Of a stretch of DNA of 64,000 bases, positions 10,728 to 21,167 are shown in pieces. The position numbers were made by a program, and so were the translations under genes. The notes beneath the pieces are model-generated. The model did not search any database. It was not told where the DNA came from and saw nothing but the letters and a program-made list of their open reading frames with translations. The stretch comes from Neofusicoccum parvum (Eukaryota > Ascomycota > Dothideomycetes > Botryosphaeriales > Botryosphaeriaceae), in the NCBI GenBank assembly GCA_020912385.1, contig CP087210.1:1302001-1366000 (forward strand), in the 5' to 3' direction. Numbering within the stretch: the stretch's first letter is position 1; every line of letters starts with the position of its first letter.

Positions 10728-11277
10728 GCCAAGCATACTGCATACGCACCACAACACACCTCTATGCACCTGGCCGACGCATGAGTGTTGTCGCTTTCTT
10801 TGCGGTGTTTCTAGACTTGGCATGACGGAATTGGTGCCGCAGCAGCTTTTCACAGCCTTCTTTCATTCCATTCCAACTACTGCGGAAGCAAGAGTCATTT
10901 ATCTCCGTTGGCAACTGTCCGACAGGGGAGTTTTGATAACGGGGTGGTATCACGTGACTCTCGGAGACATAATTCATACCAACCGGAGAGATTAAACAAC
11001 GTCTGACCAACTTCACTCTGCGCCGCCAGCGCAAGGGTTGGCTATGGAGTATCTCTCCGTCCACATGGGGCAACGGTAGAAATCCTCCATGTCAGACGTG
11101 GCTTGCTCGTTGTAACCGAGTCGCCTGCTCGTAGAACATATAAACAACCAAGCCGAGGAGCTGGTGAAAAAGAGCACCATCACTTCCACTTCTCGAAAAA
11201 CCTGCGCACTGTCCAATCCCCGAAGACACATCCCCAATTCCTCACATTTTCGCAGACCCCCTCAAAGCCCTTTCACA
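10728..11277. other. Intergenic with TATA-like site
   Basis: Promoter region of the methyltransferase, with TATAAA at 11139-11144, about 135 bases before its ATG. No gene or repeat seen. Confidence 0.6.
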
Positions 11278-12233
11278 ATGGATTGGAAAGACCCCAACAT
11301 CGCCGAGAAGTACAAGGCCGGCGAGTCGATGACGGGCCCCTTCGCCCAGCACCTCATCCGGCAGGCCGGGCTCGACGACAAGACGCCCGCGACGGGCGAC
11401 CTGGTCGTGCTCGACAGCGCGTGCGGCACGGGCATCGTCACCCTGCACCTGTACGCGCAGCTGCCCGACCACGCCAAGGCGCGCATCCAGCACACGTGCG
11501 GCGACATCTCGCCCGGCATGATCGAGGCCGTGCGGAGCCGCATCCGGGAGAACGGGTGGGCGGGCGCGACCGCCAAGATCATCGACGCGCAGGTAAGCCA
11601 TTCCCCCCTTTGGAGAAAAGAAAGAAACTCCCCAGGCAACTGACAGACCACCAACCCCCTCCCCAGAACATGGACGTCCCCTCCGCCCACTTCACCCACA
11701 TCCTCACCAACTTCGGCGTCGTCGGCATCCCGGACCCGCGCCGCGCGATCCGCGAGTGGCGCCGCGCGCTGCGGCCCGGCGGCGTCGCCGGCTTCACCGT
11801 CTGGGAGGGCGTCGGCTGGTACCCGGCGGTCGAGGCGGCGGTGCGCTCGCTCGGCGGCGCCGACGGCGGCGGGCCCCCTTTCCCGACGTGGCAGGAGTTC
11901 GGGCGCGCGTTCTCGGGCGGCCCCGGCGACAGCTGGGAGGACCGGCCGTTCTTCGAGCGCGAGGTCGCCGCCGCGGGGTTCGAGGCCGTCAGGTCCGAGA
12001 TGTTTGTGAATCGGACGACGCATGCCAGCGCGGGGGAGTTCACGGAGGTGTTTGGCGGGATGCTGAAGGTGATTACCGAGAAGTTTTGGAGCGAGGCTGA
12101 GAAGGAGAAGTATGGGCCGTTGTTGAGTGGGGCGGTGGAGAAGGCGCTGCGGGAGCTGTACGGGGAGGGCGAGATAGAGCTGGATTGGAAGGCGTGGGTT
12201 GTTACTGCGAAGGTCCCGTTGGAGCAGGAGTAG
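11278..12233 (+). CDS. Class I SAM-dependent methyltransferase
   Basis: A 293-residue protein with a Rossmann-type SAM fold. Motif I is VVLDSACGTGIVTLHL near residue 43, followed by the acidic motif II region CGDISPGMIEAVR. After the intron (11593-11666) come NMDVPSAHFTHILTNFGVVG (post-II and motif III area) and RALRPGGVAGFTVWEG, the typical motif with conserved PGG. No membrane segment or signal peptide is visible, so a soluble small-molecule O- or C-methyltransferase is likely. It resembles UbiE-like or tailoring enzymes of fungal clusters rather than protein methyltransferases. GC content is high, especially in exon 2. The acceptor is unknown; proximity to the monooxygenase suggests methylation of a hydroxylated product, which is inference. 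Confidence 0.87.
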
Positions 12234-12548
12234 GGTGATGGTCCTTGTGGAAGAGGGTCGTGGCCGGTGGTTCCAGAGTCCTTTCATTCCTGCGTGAATC
12301 ATCTATGTCATGAGCCGTTATAATACAGCGCTTTTTGAATATCCCAAGTGTCAGAGTTGCAGACCAAGAGAGTGCACAGCCAGTTGACGGTCTACATAAA
12401 AGGAGCTGACACGGACTGCCAATGGACTTGGCGCGGTCCGCGGTGGCTACATGAGCTGCGCTGCTGCGTCCTCATCTGGATCGTAATCATAGTCTCCGGC
12501 AGCAAGAATGTCACGTGGAACCCGAAGCCTGCTTTAAGCGGTTGCTGG
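12234..12548. other. Intergenic between convergent genes
   Basis: Shared 3' flank of the methyltransferase (plus) and the F-box gene (minus). No structure recognised. Confidence 0.6.
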
Positions 12549-13442
12549 TCAGCACACAAGTTTGAGAGGAAGGCCGTGTGTCATCCGCGGAAGCATCCTT
12601 TTGATTTGATAGAAGAGAGATGTGGGACAGTACCTCGCGCCTCCGTACTGTTCGTTACTGAGATCCCGGGGCTTCCACGCTACCGCCCTGCCCTCGCACG
12701 CGCCGCTGAAAAAGCTCTTCCAGTCACTGTTATCAAAATGGCCAAACGTGCACTGGCGGACGTGCTTGATGACAAACACCACCCGCCGCTCGGCGCCGTG
12801 CCACTGCACGCGGAAGGAGCGCAGGGTGTTGTTCCTGACGCCCAGCACCTCCTGGCACGTGATGTCGTACAGCACGCCCATCGTCAGGCCCTGGCCCAGG
12901 CAGAGCGTCCCGTCGGCCAGGTCGTCGCAGCTCATGCCGTGGAACATGCGCATCATCTCGAGCTGGCCGACGGGCGGCTGCACGACCAGCATGCGGCGCC
13001 ACGAGGCCTCGGGGCGCAGCCACACGCGGCGCTCCGTGGCCAGCGGCAGCGTCTTGAGCGTGTCTGGGTCGCGCAGGGTGGGCGAGTACTTGTTGGTGGG
13101 GTCGTCACGGTCGAACCAGGGCCAGAAGTCTGGAATGAGAAGGGGATTGCGCTCCCACGACTCGGCGGTGGGCTTCCGGCTGGGGTGGCTGCGGAGGTAG
13201 GACGGGGACGAGGGCTGTGGGAGTGCGGTGGCGGGCAGAGGCTTGAAGAAGAGGGCTTGCTGGAGGGTGGGGGACGTGCGGACGAGAGTGCGGAAGGTCT
13301 GGCAGACGCGCTGCGCCAGCAGCAGGTCTCGCATGGGGAGATGCAGCAGGATCAGCTCCAGCAGCTCCGGGGTGCGGAAGACTTGGTCGCGTCCGGCGCC
13401 CATGGTGGTGGATGGACAGCGGAAGGTCCTGGCCTGGGGCAC
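12549..13442 (-). CDS. F-box domain protein
   Basis: A single-exon frame of 297 residues. Near the N-terminus, TPELLELILLHLPMRDLLLA followed by QRVCQTFRTLVRTSPTLQQALFF is a good F-box, the roughly 40-residue module that binds Skp1 in SCF ubiquitin ligases. The remainder is a fungal-type region with no named repeat (no LRR or WD40). It contains WLRPEASWRRMLVVQPP and MGVLYDITCQEV, a pattern shared by many fungal F-box proteins. Two in-frame starts are possible, at 13442 or 13403 (MGAGRDQVF); the shorter one is nearer the F-box. The last 20-30 residues could be altered by an unrecognised intron, since a GTACTG donor lies in this segment. The degradation target is unknown. Confidence 0.8.
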   Translation of the reverse strand: MPQARTFRCPSTTMGAGRDQVFRTPELLELILLHLPMRDLLLAQRVCQTFRTLVRTSPTLQQALFFKPLPATALPQPSSPSYLRSHPSRKPTAESWERNPLLIPDFWPWFDRDDPTNKYSPTLRDPDTLKTLPLATERRVWLRPEASWRRMLVVQPPVGQLEMMRMFHGMSCDDLADGTLCLGQGLTMGVLYDITCQEVLGVRNNTLRSFRVQWHGAERRVVFVIKHVRQCTFGHFDNSDWKSFFSGACEGRAVAWKPRDLSNEQYGGARYCPTSLFYQIKRMLPRMTHGLPLKLVC

Positions 13443-14409
13443 GGCGGGCGAGAGATGTGTTGTGAGCTACGAGAGGGATCCGCGACCGCGAGGAATCCTG
13501 CGCCGCCCGCTGCCTGGCTGAGTCATGGCGCCTGCCATGCGTGGCGATTGAACGCAATGCCGCAGCACCAACGCCCCCGCCTCCTGGGAAGATGCTGAGA
13601 GGAGTTGAGGACTGGCGAGACGTGCCGCCCGTGTTTTGGAGCGCCAGACTCCAGTCTTATTGACCGCTCTCCGGAAAAGCCGACTCCACGGCGCAGCACC
13701 TGCGCATGACGTCATCACTCCATCTGCAACCCGCGCCGTTGCACGAGGAACTCAGTCAACAGCATCCGTTTCTGCGGGTCTTCCAGTCACACCACGGTGC
13801 CGACAGCGTCTCCATCCAGAACGCTCGGTCCTCGGCCCATTGATGCCTCCAAATTGCCGTTTCGGGCGATGATCGTCTGAGCACCACGACTCGGTGCTTG
13901 CATTCAGCCGAGCCCGTCGAACCGAACCCCAGAGCCTTGCCCCAGTCTTTTGTGGAGAAGACACGCGGGCAAATACTCCCTCGGGCTCATATTTCGTCGG
14001 CCGGGCTCCCTTCTTCTATCCTCCCCTTTCTCTTCCCTTCACTGCATTCTTTTCGAGCAGTTTGGAGCCATCATGTTCGGTTTGGAATGGCGCTGGCTCA
14101 ACTGGGCCATTACAGGTAATCACGTTTGGAGAATGCTCCGTAGATGAGATGCTAAGCTTCCGACCACCCGCGTCTTGCCATGGCTTCCTTCTTCTAGGCT
14201 ACCATCAGCAGATGCACTAATTTCGTGGTTGTGATTCCTCACTTTGCTGACAATTGGAAACAGAGATGTCATCAGTGGCATTATAGGGGCAGAAAATCTG
14301 TTCAGCATGGATTTCAACAGCCCTGGTGCGAATATGGGAGGTCTCATTGTTTCCACATGCAATGTGTGGCCTCATTTCGTTTGGATGATGTTGGGCTGGA
14401 AAATTTCCT

Positions 14410-14560
14410 AACAAGGGTTCGCTCTTCATATATGGGCAGTTGAAGCCTTCATGTGGACCAGTTTGGCAGTTCTTCCACTCCACATTTGTGTCCGGACGAA
14501 TGATTCAACTGTCCATGAAGATGTGCGCGTGGTGCAATACTCTCGAACGGACCTCGTACA
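14410..14560. mobile_element. MITE-like element, copy 3
   Basis: Left core GGGCAGTTGAAGCCTTCATG; right core TGTCCGGACGAATGATTCAA followed by CTGTCCATGAAG. The right outer arm GTGCAATACTCTCGAACGG then ACCTCGTACA defines the end motif TACGAGGTCCGTTCG on the other strand. The left outer arm is poorly preserved. Confidence 0.65.
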
Positions 14561-14756
14561 GTAAGTGCTCTGCATAACTGACTATCGCAGATCGGATATG
14601 CCTTCGGCTCAGTAGTGGAAGTCCTCAGGAAAGTCAAATTCTATTTACGCTCTTCTATGGCACTCTCGCTAGTTCGTTATCGAGAAATGAAAGCGCTCTT
14701 TATAAAAGAATTCCTTGAAGACATGATCCTCAATCATTGAAGGCCGCTTCTCTTGA

Positions 14757-14940
14757 TACGAGGTTTGTTCGGCAAGTATTGCAGCACATGCATACCTGCA
14801 CAGGTAGTTGAAGCATTCATCCGGACAGTCCTCATAAAAGCTCTACTGCACGTTTGCATCCGGACGAATGCTTCAACTGCCTACATGCGAGCGATATGTT
14901 CTCGTCGCAAACTCGCAATACTTCACGAACCGACAACGCA
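14757..14940. mobile_element. MITE-like element, copy 4 (best preserved)
   Basis: Both arms are recognisable. The left is TACGAGGTTTGTTCGGCAAG then TATTGCAGCACATGCATACC, followed by GGTAGTTGAAGCATTCATCC. The right core is CATCCGGACGAATGCTTCAA, followed by CTGCCTACATGCGAGCG and ending in CGCAATACTTCACGAACCGA. About 184 bp with no coding capacity. Its right end lies about 15 bases beyond the stop codon of the transcription factor, so it probably forms part of that gene's 3' UTR or terminator region. Confidence 0.75.
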
Positions 14941-14955
14941 CATCTCTCGAACCAC

Positions 14956-17457
14956 TCACCTCCCCGCCGTCCCCTGCGCCGCCTCCGTCCACGACGTCAA
15001 GTCAAAATCCACAGCGGCGCCCCAGTCGCCGTATCCCTCCTCCCACAGATTCACGTCACCGGTGTACTGCATCCCCGGCAACGCCGCGTCGATGTCGAAC
15101 GGCTGCATCGACGGCGCCTCCCCTCCTCCGCCGCTCTCGGCATCGACCACCGAAAGCGCCGGCGGAGGCGGAGGCGGCGGCACCACCGCCGCGGCCGGCG
15201 CATTCTCTTCTTCCGCAGCGGCGTCGGGCTGCGCAGAGGTCATGGCGCGCAACTTGATGAGCAGCTCGTGGCGGGCGCGGATGTGGCCGTTGCCCTTCTC
15301 GGCCATGCCGCGGAGGACGTCGAGCGCCTTCTCTGTGGCTTGGTGGTCCTTTTCGTTGAAGGGGAAGGCGAGGTTGGCCATGACTAGCACGATGGCCGCG
15401 CTGAAGATGTGCTCGCCGTCCATGAAGCCGTAGGTGGCTGACATTGTCCCCCGTTAGCGCACGAAAAAGCTCCTCTGTGGGATGTCCTGCTGTGTTGTGC
15501 TTACCGACGAGGTTCTGCTTGGCGGCGGCGTGCATCATGGTCGTACTGTCGCGGGCGGCGGCCACGCAGGCCTCGATGACGGCGATGGTGGTGGTCGAGA
15601 GGCCGCTGCGCCAGTCTTTCTCCTTTTCAGTGGCGAGGTTGGCGAGGCGGCGCTGGACCACGCGGAAGAGGAGGGGCCGGGCCGTCATGTTGATGCATTG
15701 GTAGTAGTGTAGAAATGTGGAAACGGACTCGCGCGAGATGTCACGGTCGAGGCGGGATGCGTCGAATTGCAGGGCTCGGGGGAGATCGCGTCTCCAGTTA
15801 TTGAGGTCGGTCATGATGTTGTAGACGGATGTGACGAGACTCGATCCCGTCTTCGGGCTTTTTCGATAGATGCCTGGGCTTGTCAGTCTATTGGCAGTGT
15901 TGCACGAGTCCGCCGACCACTTCCATACCTTTCATGATCTTGCCAAGGATGCGTGAGAGTTCCGTGTAGTGGAGAAGCACCGTTGCAGAGCCTATCTCTG
16001 GCTCGTGCGGCAGCCTGGATGGGGGCAAGACTCCGATGTCTTCGTCTAGAATGGTTATAGGATTGCCTGACTTGGCGCACAAGATCCTGCCACGGTCAAC
16101 TGGGAGTTCGGAGCGCGTGGCGAGAGATGACTCACCTATCCATTGAGTAGACAGACCACCACAAGCGCCGTCGGTGTTCTCTTGTCGCCTCATCCATGTC
16201 TGGGTCCATTATCTCCTGATGCAAGCCAAGTGAGATGGCCATTCGTAAAGCAAGGCCGATCTGAATTTGTGTCAGAACAGTTCTCACGCGATCTCTGGGG
16301 CCCGCCTACGTAGAGAAATGCAGCGTCGCGACGGTTGAGGTTCTGCATGAAGTAGCCAACAAGAGAGAGCACTTCCACAAAGAGCACAGAGCCCTCGTCG
16401 TGTATTTCAGGCATGAACTGCAGGGCCTGCATGAAGTAGTCGAACCCTGGAGGGCCATCATGTCCGTCCCATTGATTCACGCTGTAAAGCTGACCGTAGG
16501 CAAGGATGACCAGAACCTCGCAGTACTCAAGGCACGATTCTCGGTCGGATAGGTCAGGCGTCTGATTGTATGCTTTTTCGAGCCGTTGATCAAAGACATG
16601 TGGCTCAACGAACGAGAAGATTGTGCCGATATACGTGTATTGGGCGTTATACAAGCGTTTGGCAAAGTCGCACGGAGGGAGTTTGGGTACATCGGCTACG
16701 GAGGGCCGTCGTTGTGGCCAGGCTGCGGGGTTGTATGTTGGGTATTGTACTTCAATGGACAGGTCCTGATCAAAGCGTCGAAATGTCTCAAAGAAGCTTC
16801 GAAGTCTCAGTCCGAAGCTGGTCGAGGAGGAGTTGCCAAGGTAGTCTGGAGAGATATTCAGCTGCAATAAAGATGGGTCAAGAAAAGCTCTCCTCACGTC
16901 GCTGGCCGGATGGAGTGATGACCAGGTGGGTCATGCCATCGGTAAGGGGGTTGTCGTCGAAGCCATCAGCTTCAGACTCTTCTTCAACGGTTGAAGACGG
17001 GGGCGCCGAGCTGGAGACTGACGAGACAGTTGGCGGGTTGGCGGCTGTCTATTCCATGAGCTCAGGCGTCCGTGGGCAAGGGAAAGGCTACTTGCACTCG
17101 TAGGCGGCCAAGCGGGCCTGCAGGTTCCGGAGGTAACTGGACTGGTGAGCGGGGCAAGAGAGCGGTGTGAGGCACAGGGATCGTACTACTCCGGGACGGC
17201 AATTTTGCGTTCGTGCTCCAGGTAAATGCAGTCATGGTTCCCGGCGGCACAGGTCATGCACCGGGGAATCTCGCCGCTGCACTTCGTCTTCCTCCCTCTG
17301 CAGCGCTTGCACCTGCAAAAAAGACACGAGTCAGACTCGAACGGGCACGGAGGACGGCTGGTTGAGGGTCTCACGCCAGAGAGGTTCTCCGGTAGGGATC
17401 ACTAACCCGCGGAGACTGGCGTTCACGGACGACGGAGCGGTGTTTTCCAGAAGACAT
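14956..17457 (-). CDS. Zn(II)2Cys6 transcription factor with fungal_trans domain
   Basis: A nine-exon gene encoding 688 residues. The zinc cluster is Cys-X2-Cys-X6-Cys-X6-Cys-X2-Cys-X6-Cys around residues 29-54 (CKRCRGRKTKC...CMTCAAGNHDC), followed by a leucine-rich linker YLRNLQARLAAYE. The middle-homology (fungal_trans) domain has RHYLGNSSSTSFGLRLRSFF and the signature blocks FLYIGLALRMAISLGLH and RRLWWSVYSMDRILCAKSG. The C-terminus holds Ala/Pro-rich and Gly-rich runs and acidic residues that may activate transcription. Introns: 17313-17374, 17137-17186, 17045-17095, 16846-16897, 16261-16309, 16087-16135, 15874-15928, 15438-15504; the frame closes at exactly 689 codons. The intron 17045-17095 has a GC donor (GCAAGT). 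It is divergent from the permease at 18125, a common regulator-target layout. The inducer is unknown. Confidence 0.9.
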
Positions 17458-18124
17458 GGTTTGGGCGCTGGAGTGGGTCTGTGGGCGGAGCGGGGCGGGG
17501 CGCGCTCTAAACTACGCCGGCGCAAGAGGAGGCTGAAGGCGCATGGCAGGCGCGTGGGAGTGCTGGCTGGGAGGCCGGTGGAAGACGGATCCGATCAGCG
17601 GCGGCACTGTGCAGCAGACGCAGAGGGTTCGCGGTGGGCTGGGCCGGGGGACTGGGGGCTGCGCCGCGCCAGGCCGACTTGGAGCCGATCTGCTGCCTCC
17701 GCCCTGCGACTCCGCTCTCCACGCGCCCGCCAGCTCGCATGCGCCTGCCGACGCCTTCCCCTCCCGAGCCATGCCACCGTCTCACTCCAGCTGCCGCCTG
17801 ACGTCGCATTGCGCTCCCGTCGCCAGCGCGCGCCTGCGTCGGTTTGTGCCACGGCCCTGGGTGCAGCCGCCGTGTCGCGCGATGCGGTGACGTCGGGCCA
17901 GCCAAGCGGCCGCTTATCGCCCGGTCTGAGTCCTCGCGGGTGCACATCCCGATCTATCAGATCAATCGCCCTCACCTACCCCGTTTCTGTGTGTGCCCGG
18001 TATACGTACCAAAGATAGGCCGCGAGCGACCCCTGCACCTCCCCTGCAATAAAGATGACCACCTCTCCAACGCCTTGTCGCCCAACCCACCGTGCAACCA
18101 CCCCCACAACCCAGCGTTGTCGCC
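17458..18124. promoter_or_regulatory. Divergent promoter region between regulator and permease
   Basis: A 667-base GC-rich stretch shared by the Zn2Cys6 factor (minus) and the MFS gene (plus). Several CGG and CCG triplets occur, the half-sites typical of zinc-cluster factors, but in such GC-rich DNA they are expected by chance. No specific operator is claimed. Confidence 0.4.
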
Positions 18125-19932
18125 ATGGAGCCTTCTTCGCAGGATCCGGAGTCCAAGTCGCCCGTCTTTGACGGCAAGCAGCCCCAGCAGGATGCCGCCA
18201 GCCACGCTGAGTCGGGCGAGATCGATGTGCACATCGATCCCGCAAAGGAGACGAAGCTGCTGGCAAAGCTCGATCTTGCTTTTACCCCTGTGATCATGCT
18301 GGTCTATCTGGTGCGTTCGCCCTTGGCCGCAGCCCTGAAGAAGAGCAGGCACTGACATTGACGCAGTCATGCTTCCTTGACCGCTCCAACATCGGTATGC
18401 ATGCTCGACGATGGCGACGGTGCAATCATCTGATTCTTCCGCAGGAAACGTCAAGACCGCAGGAATGCCCGAAGACATCGGGGCTGATTCTCAAGAGTTT
18501 TCAACCGCCGTTTCCATCTTTTACGCCACATACGTCGCTTTCGAGACTCCTTGGGCCGTTCTTCTCAAGAAGCTGACTCCACGCTATCTTATGACCGGTC
18601 TCTGTATTGTCTGGTCACTGGTCACAATCTTTTCCGGCTTCATCCATAACATCGGAGGTCTCTATGCCACTAGACTGATCCTCGGAGCCTGCGAGGGCGG
18701 CCTCTTCCCGGGCCTCAACCTTTATTTGACAATGGTCTACCGCCGCGAGGAGCAGGCCAAGCGCGTCTCCTACCTCTTCGTGTGCACAGCAATTGCTGGA
18801 GCATTTGGTGGCTTGCTTGCATACGCCATCCTTCATATGGATGGAGTTGGGAACTACGCGGGTTGGAGGTAAGGACACGCCGTCTTTTCTGGCGGTCGAC
18901 TATTGACGGTAATGCAGATGGGTCTACATCATTGAAGGCATATTCAGCATTCTTGTGGCTTTCGTGGTGTATTTTGGCCTCCCGAATGATCCGTCAAATG
19001 CTTACTTCCTCAATGCCGAGGAGAAGGAGTTGATGCGTGTCCGTGCTATTCAAAGACAGGCCTACATGGGCAGTGAGGAGTTTGACTGGAATGAAGTCAA
19101 GCTTGCTCTCGTGGACCCCAAGGTTTATCTGAGGTAAAGCTCGAAACTTAGAGTGCTCCTTTTCAGTGCTAACGTTTTCTACAGCGGTGCCATCCAGTTT
19201 TGTCAGGACATTCTGCTCTACGGTTTCAGTACCTTCCTGCCGTCCATCATCAAGGGAATGGGCTACAACACCCTTCAGTCACAATACTTGACGATCCCTG
19301 TCTACATCTTCGGTGGTATTGCTTTCCTGAGCTTTGCCTACGTTTCAGACAAATTCAGAATCCGTGGTCCGGTGAGTCAAGCTCTTAGTATCTCCTGCTG
19401 TGTGGTGTGTGGTCTTTGCTGATATAGTTCAGTTCGTCTTCTTCGCCAACATTTTCGGTATCATTGGGTACATTCTGCTTCTGACGGATACCCCGGAAGG
19501 CGTCAAGTTCTTTGCAACGTTTTTGTGCGCTGTTGCCGTATACAACGGCCCTGGATTGAACCTTACGTGGCTGAACGTCAACGTGGCACCCCACTATAGA
19601 CGTGCAACAGCCATTGGTTTCCAGCAGACTATTGGCAATACAGCCGGTGTTGTCGCTGGCCAGATTTACCGGACTGCACCGTACAAGTTGGGCAACGCGT
19701 AAGTTCATGCTTATCATGCATATTCTCAAATGGTGCTGAAGCTCATGTCACTAACTCGTCTCACAGTTTCTCACTGGGAGCGCTTTGTGTCAGCCAACTC
19801 CTCATCGTCGGCAAATATCTTTACATCAAGAGGTGCAACGACGAGAAGAAGCAGATTGCGAGTGGAGAAAAGGAGGACACAAGGAAGGTTAAGACCGGAG
19901 ACCGCGCACTTGACTTCGAATACCACCTGTAA
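18125..19932 (+). CDS. MFS permease, Dal5/Tna1-like (ACS family)
   Basis: A 490-residue plasma-membrane transporter in seven exons. The acidic, Gln-rich N-terminal tail contains IDVHIDPAKETKLLAKLDL, the usual lead-in to TM1. The loop motif CFLDRSNIGNVKTAGM follows. A second signature is ATRLILGACEGGLFPGLNLY with YLTMVYRREEQAKR, typical of nicotinate and allantoate permeases. The C-terminus is charged. Introns: 18311-18366, 18395-18444, 18869-18917, 19134-19184, 19372-19432, 19699-19766, all GT-AG; codon count closes exactly at 491. The gene is divergent from the zinc-cluster regulator, so regulation by that factor is a reasonable inference. Substrate not predictable beyond small anionic compounds. 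Confidence 0.9.
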
Positions 19933-20226
19933 CGACTCTTGGCTTAGAAGGCCTGCTACGATATATCTAGATTTCAAGAATGGTAATGATTGAGTAACTT
20001 TATTGTTCCTCAACTGAACAGACCCCTGAAATAATACTCGTCCCATGGTTAGCATTCACATGCGGGATCTATGTCCACACGGTTGATCGTCAGAACAGGT
20101 AGAGCAATGTTGATGTGAGTTGAGCAACTTCCCAACCCCGCATTGAAGTCATGAGCTGATTGCCTTAGCATTTCCTAGCAGGCCCTGCTGCACTCGCTCC
20201 CCAGACCCACCGCGCAACCCTCCCCC

Positions 20227-21167
20227 CTACTTCTCCATCACATCGCTATCCTTCACATCCAACACGATCATATGCCCCGGCGCATGCCCCATCACCGTCC
20301 CCGGCAACCTCGCCCTCATCACCGCCTCCTGCGGCGTAACGCCGCACCCCCAAAACACCGGCACATTCTCCTCATCCCCAAACCTCAACGGCTCCCCCTC
20401 CCCGGCAGTCCCCGGCGCATCGCCCCAGTCCGGCACGTTGACATCCGCAATCCCCAGGCGCGCCACGGCGTCCCAGCCCCAGGCGACGGGCTCGCCGTGG
20501 GTGGCGACGTAGGGGCGGGTGACATCGCGGACGCGCTCGACGGCGGCGCGCGGGTAGGGGCGCATGGAGACGACGTAGGTGCCGCCGGCGAAGGCGCCGG
20601 CCGGGCACAGCGGCACGGCGGTGCGGTACATGGGCACGACGCGGCCGAGCGCGGTGTGGCGCGGCGGCAGGCCCGCGCCCGCCAGCGCCGCCTCGAACGA
20701 GTAGCTGCACCCGATCAGGAACGCGACGTGGTCGCCCGTCCACGCCGACGCGATGTCCGCGCACTTGGACGAGGCCAGCTCGCCGTCTCTGCGTGCGGTC
20801 GTCAGGGGGAGGGGGCTGCGTTGAGCGGGGGGAGGGGGGCGTACTTGTACACCATGTACCGCGGCGCGTCCGTCCGGATGTCGATGCCCTTCGCCAGCGC
20901 GGACGAGGGCACCCCGTCGATCCAGGACTTGAGCGCGTCGTAGCTGCCGACGGCCGCCGACTCGGCCAGCAGCGGGCACGGCACCGGGTTGCGCTTGCAG
21001 AGAAGGCGGAAGTCCGCCGCGAACCGCGACGGCAGGACGATCAGGTTCGCTTGCAGGTAGTCCGGGGCCAGGCCCGAGGTGGAGAGGATGGTGTTGGCGC
21101 GGGCGGCGGCGCGGGCGGAGATGCCGGTGGGGTGGGTGTTGGTGGTGGGTTGGGGAAGGGAGCCCAT
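20227..21167 (-). CDS. DUF1445 (UPF0317) protein, D-glutamate cyclase-like
   Basis: A 294-residue protein of the DUF1445 family; the mitochondrial mammalian relative is a D-glutamate cyclase, and bacterial members are annotated as putative hydro-lyases. Seen: the N-terminal block GLAPDYLQANLIVLPSRFAA then DFRLLCKRNPVPCPLL, the central DHVAFLIGCSYSFEAAL, the Met/Tyr block VPMYRTAVPLCPAGAFAGG, and the C-terminal FWGCGVTPQEAVMRARLP with MGHAPGHMIVLD. All are hallmarks of the family. One intron, 20789-20844, joins YMVYK to DGELASSK. Length is normal (about 260-300). No clear mitochondrial presequence is visible. It is the most GC-biased stretch of its neighbourhood, giving long false frames on the other strand. 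Confidence 0.88.

Larger units (their letters stand above)
13443..14955. other. Intergenic, 1.5 kb, with two MITE-like copies
   Basis: Between two minus-strand genes. CT-rich tracts at 13990-14050 look like a plus-strand 5' UTR, but the ATG after them opens only a tiny spliced frame (see rejected items). The two inverted-repeat elements at 14410-14560 and 14757-14940 fill much of the rest. Confidence 0.6.

Noticed and set aside
12348..13598. 416-codon plus-strand frame opposite the F-box gene
   Set aside because: Antisense shadow of the F-box coding sequence; the minus strand shows the recognisable domain.
14073..14290. Possible tiny spliced gene starting MFGLEWRWLNWAIT after a CT-rich tract
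   Set aside because: The donor GTAATC, branch GCTGAC and acceptor CAG look real, but every splice option stops after about 21 codons. No family features; it may be a gene relic or a non-coding transcript.
17458..18124. CGG/CCG triplets as zinc-cluster operator sites
   Set aside because: Too frequent in this GC-rich promoter to be meaningful without a motif search and a spacing rule.
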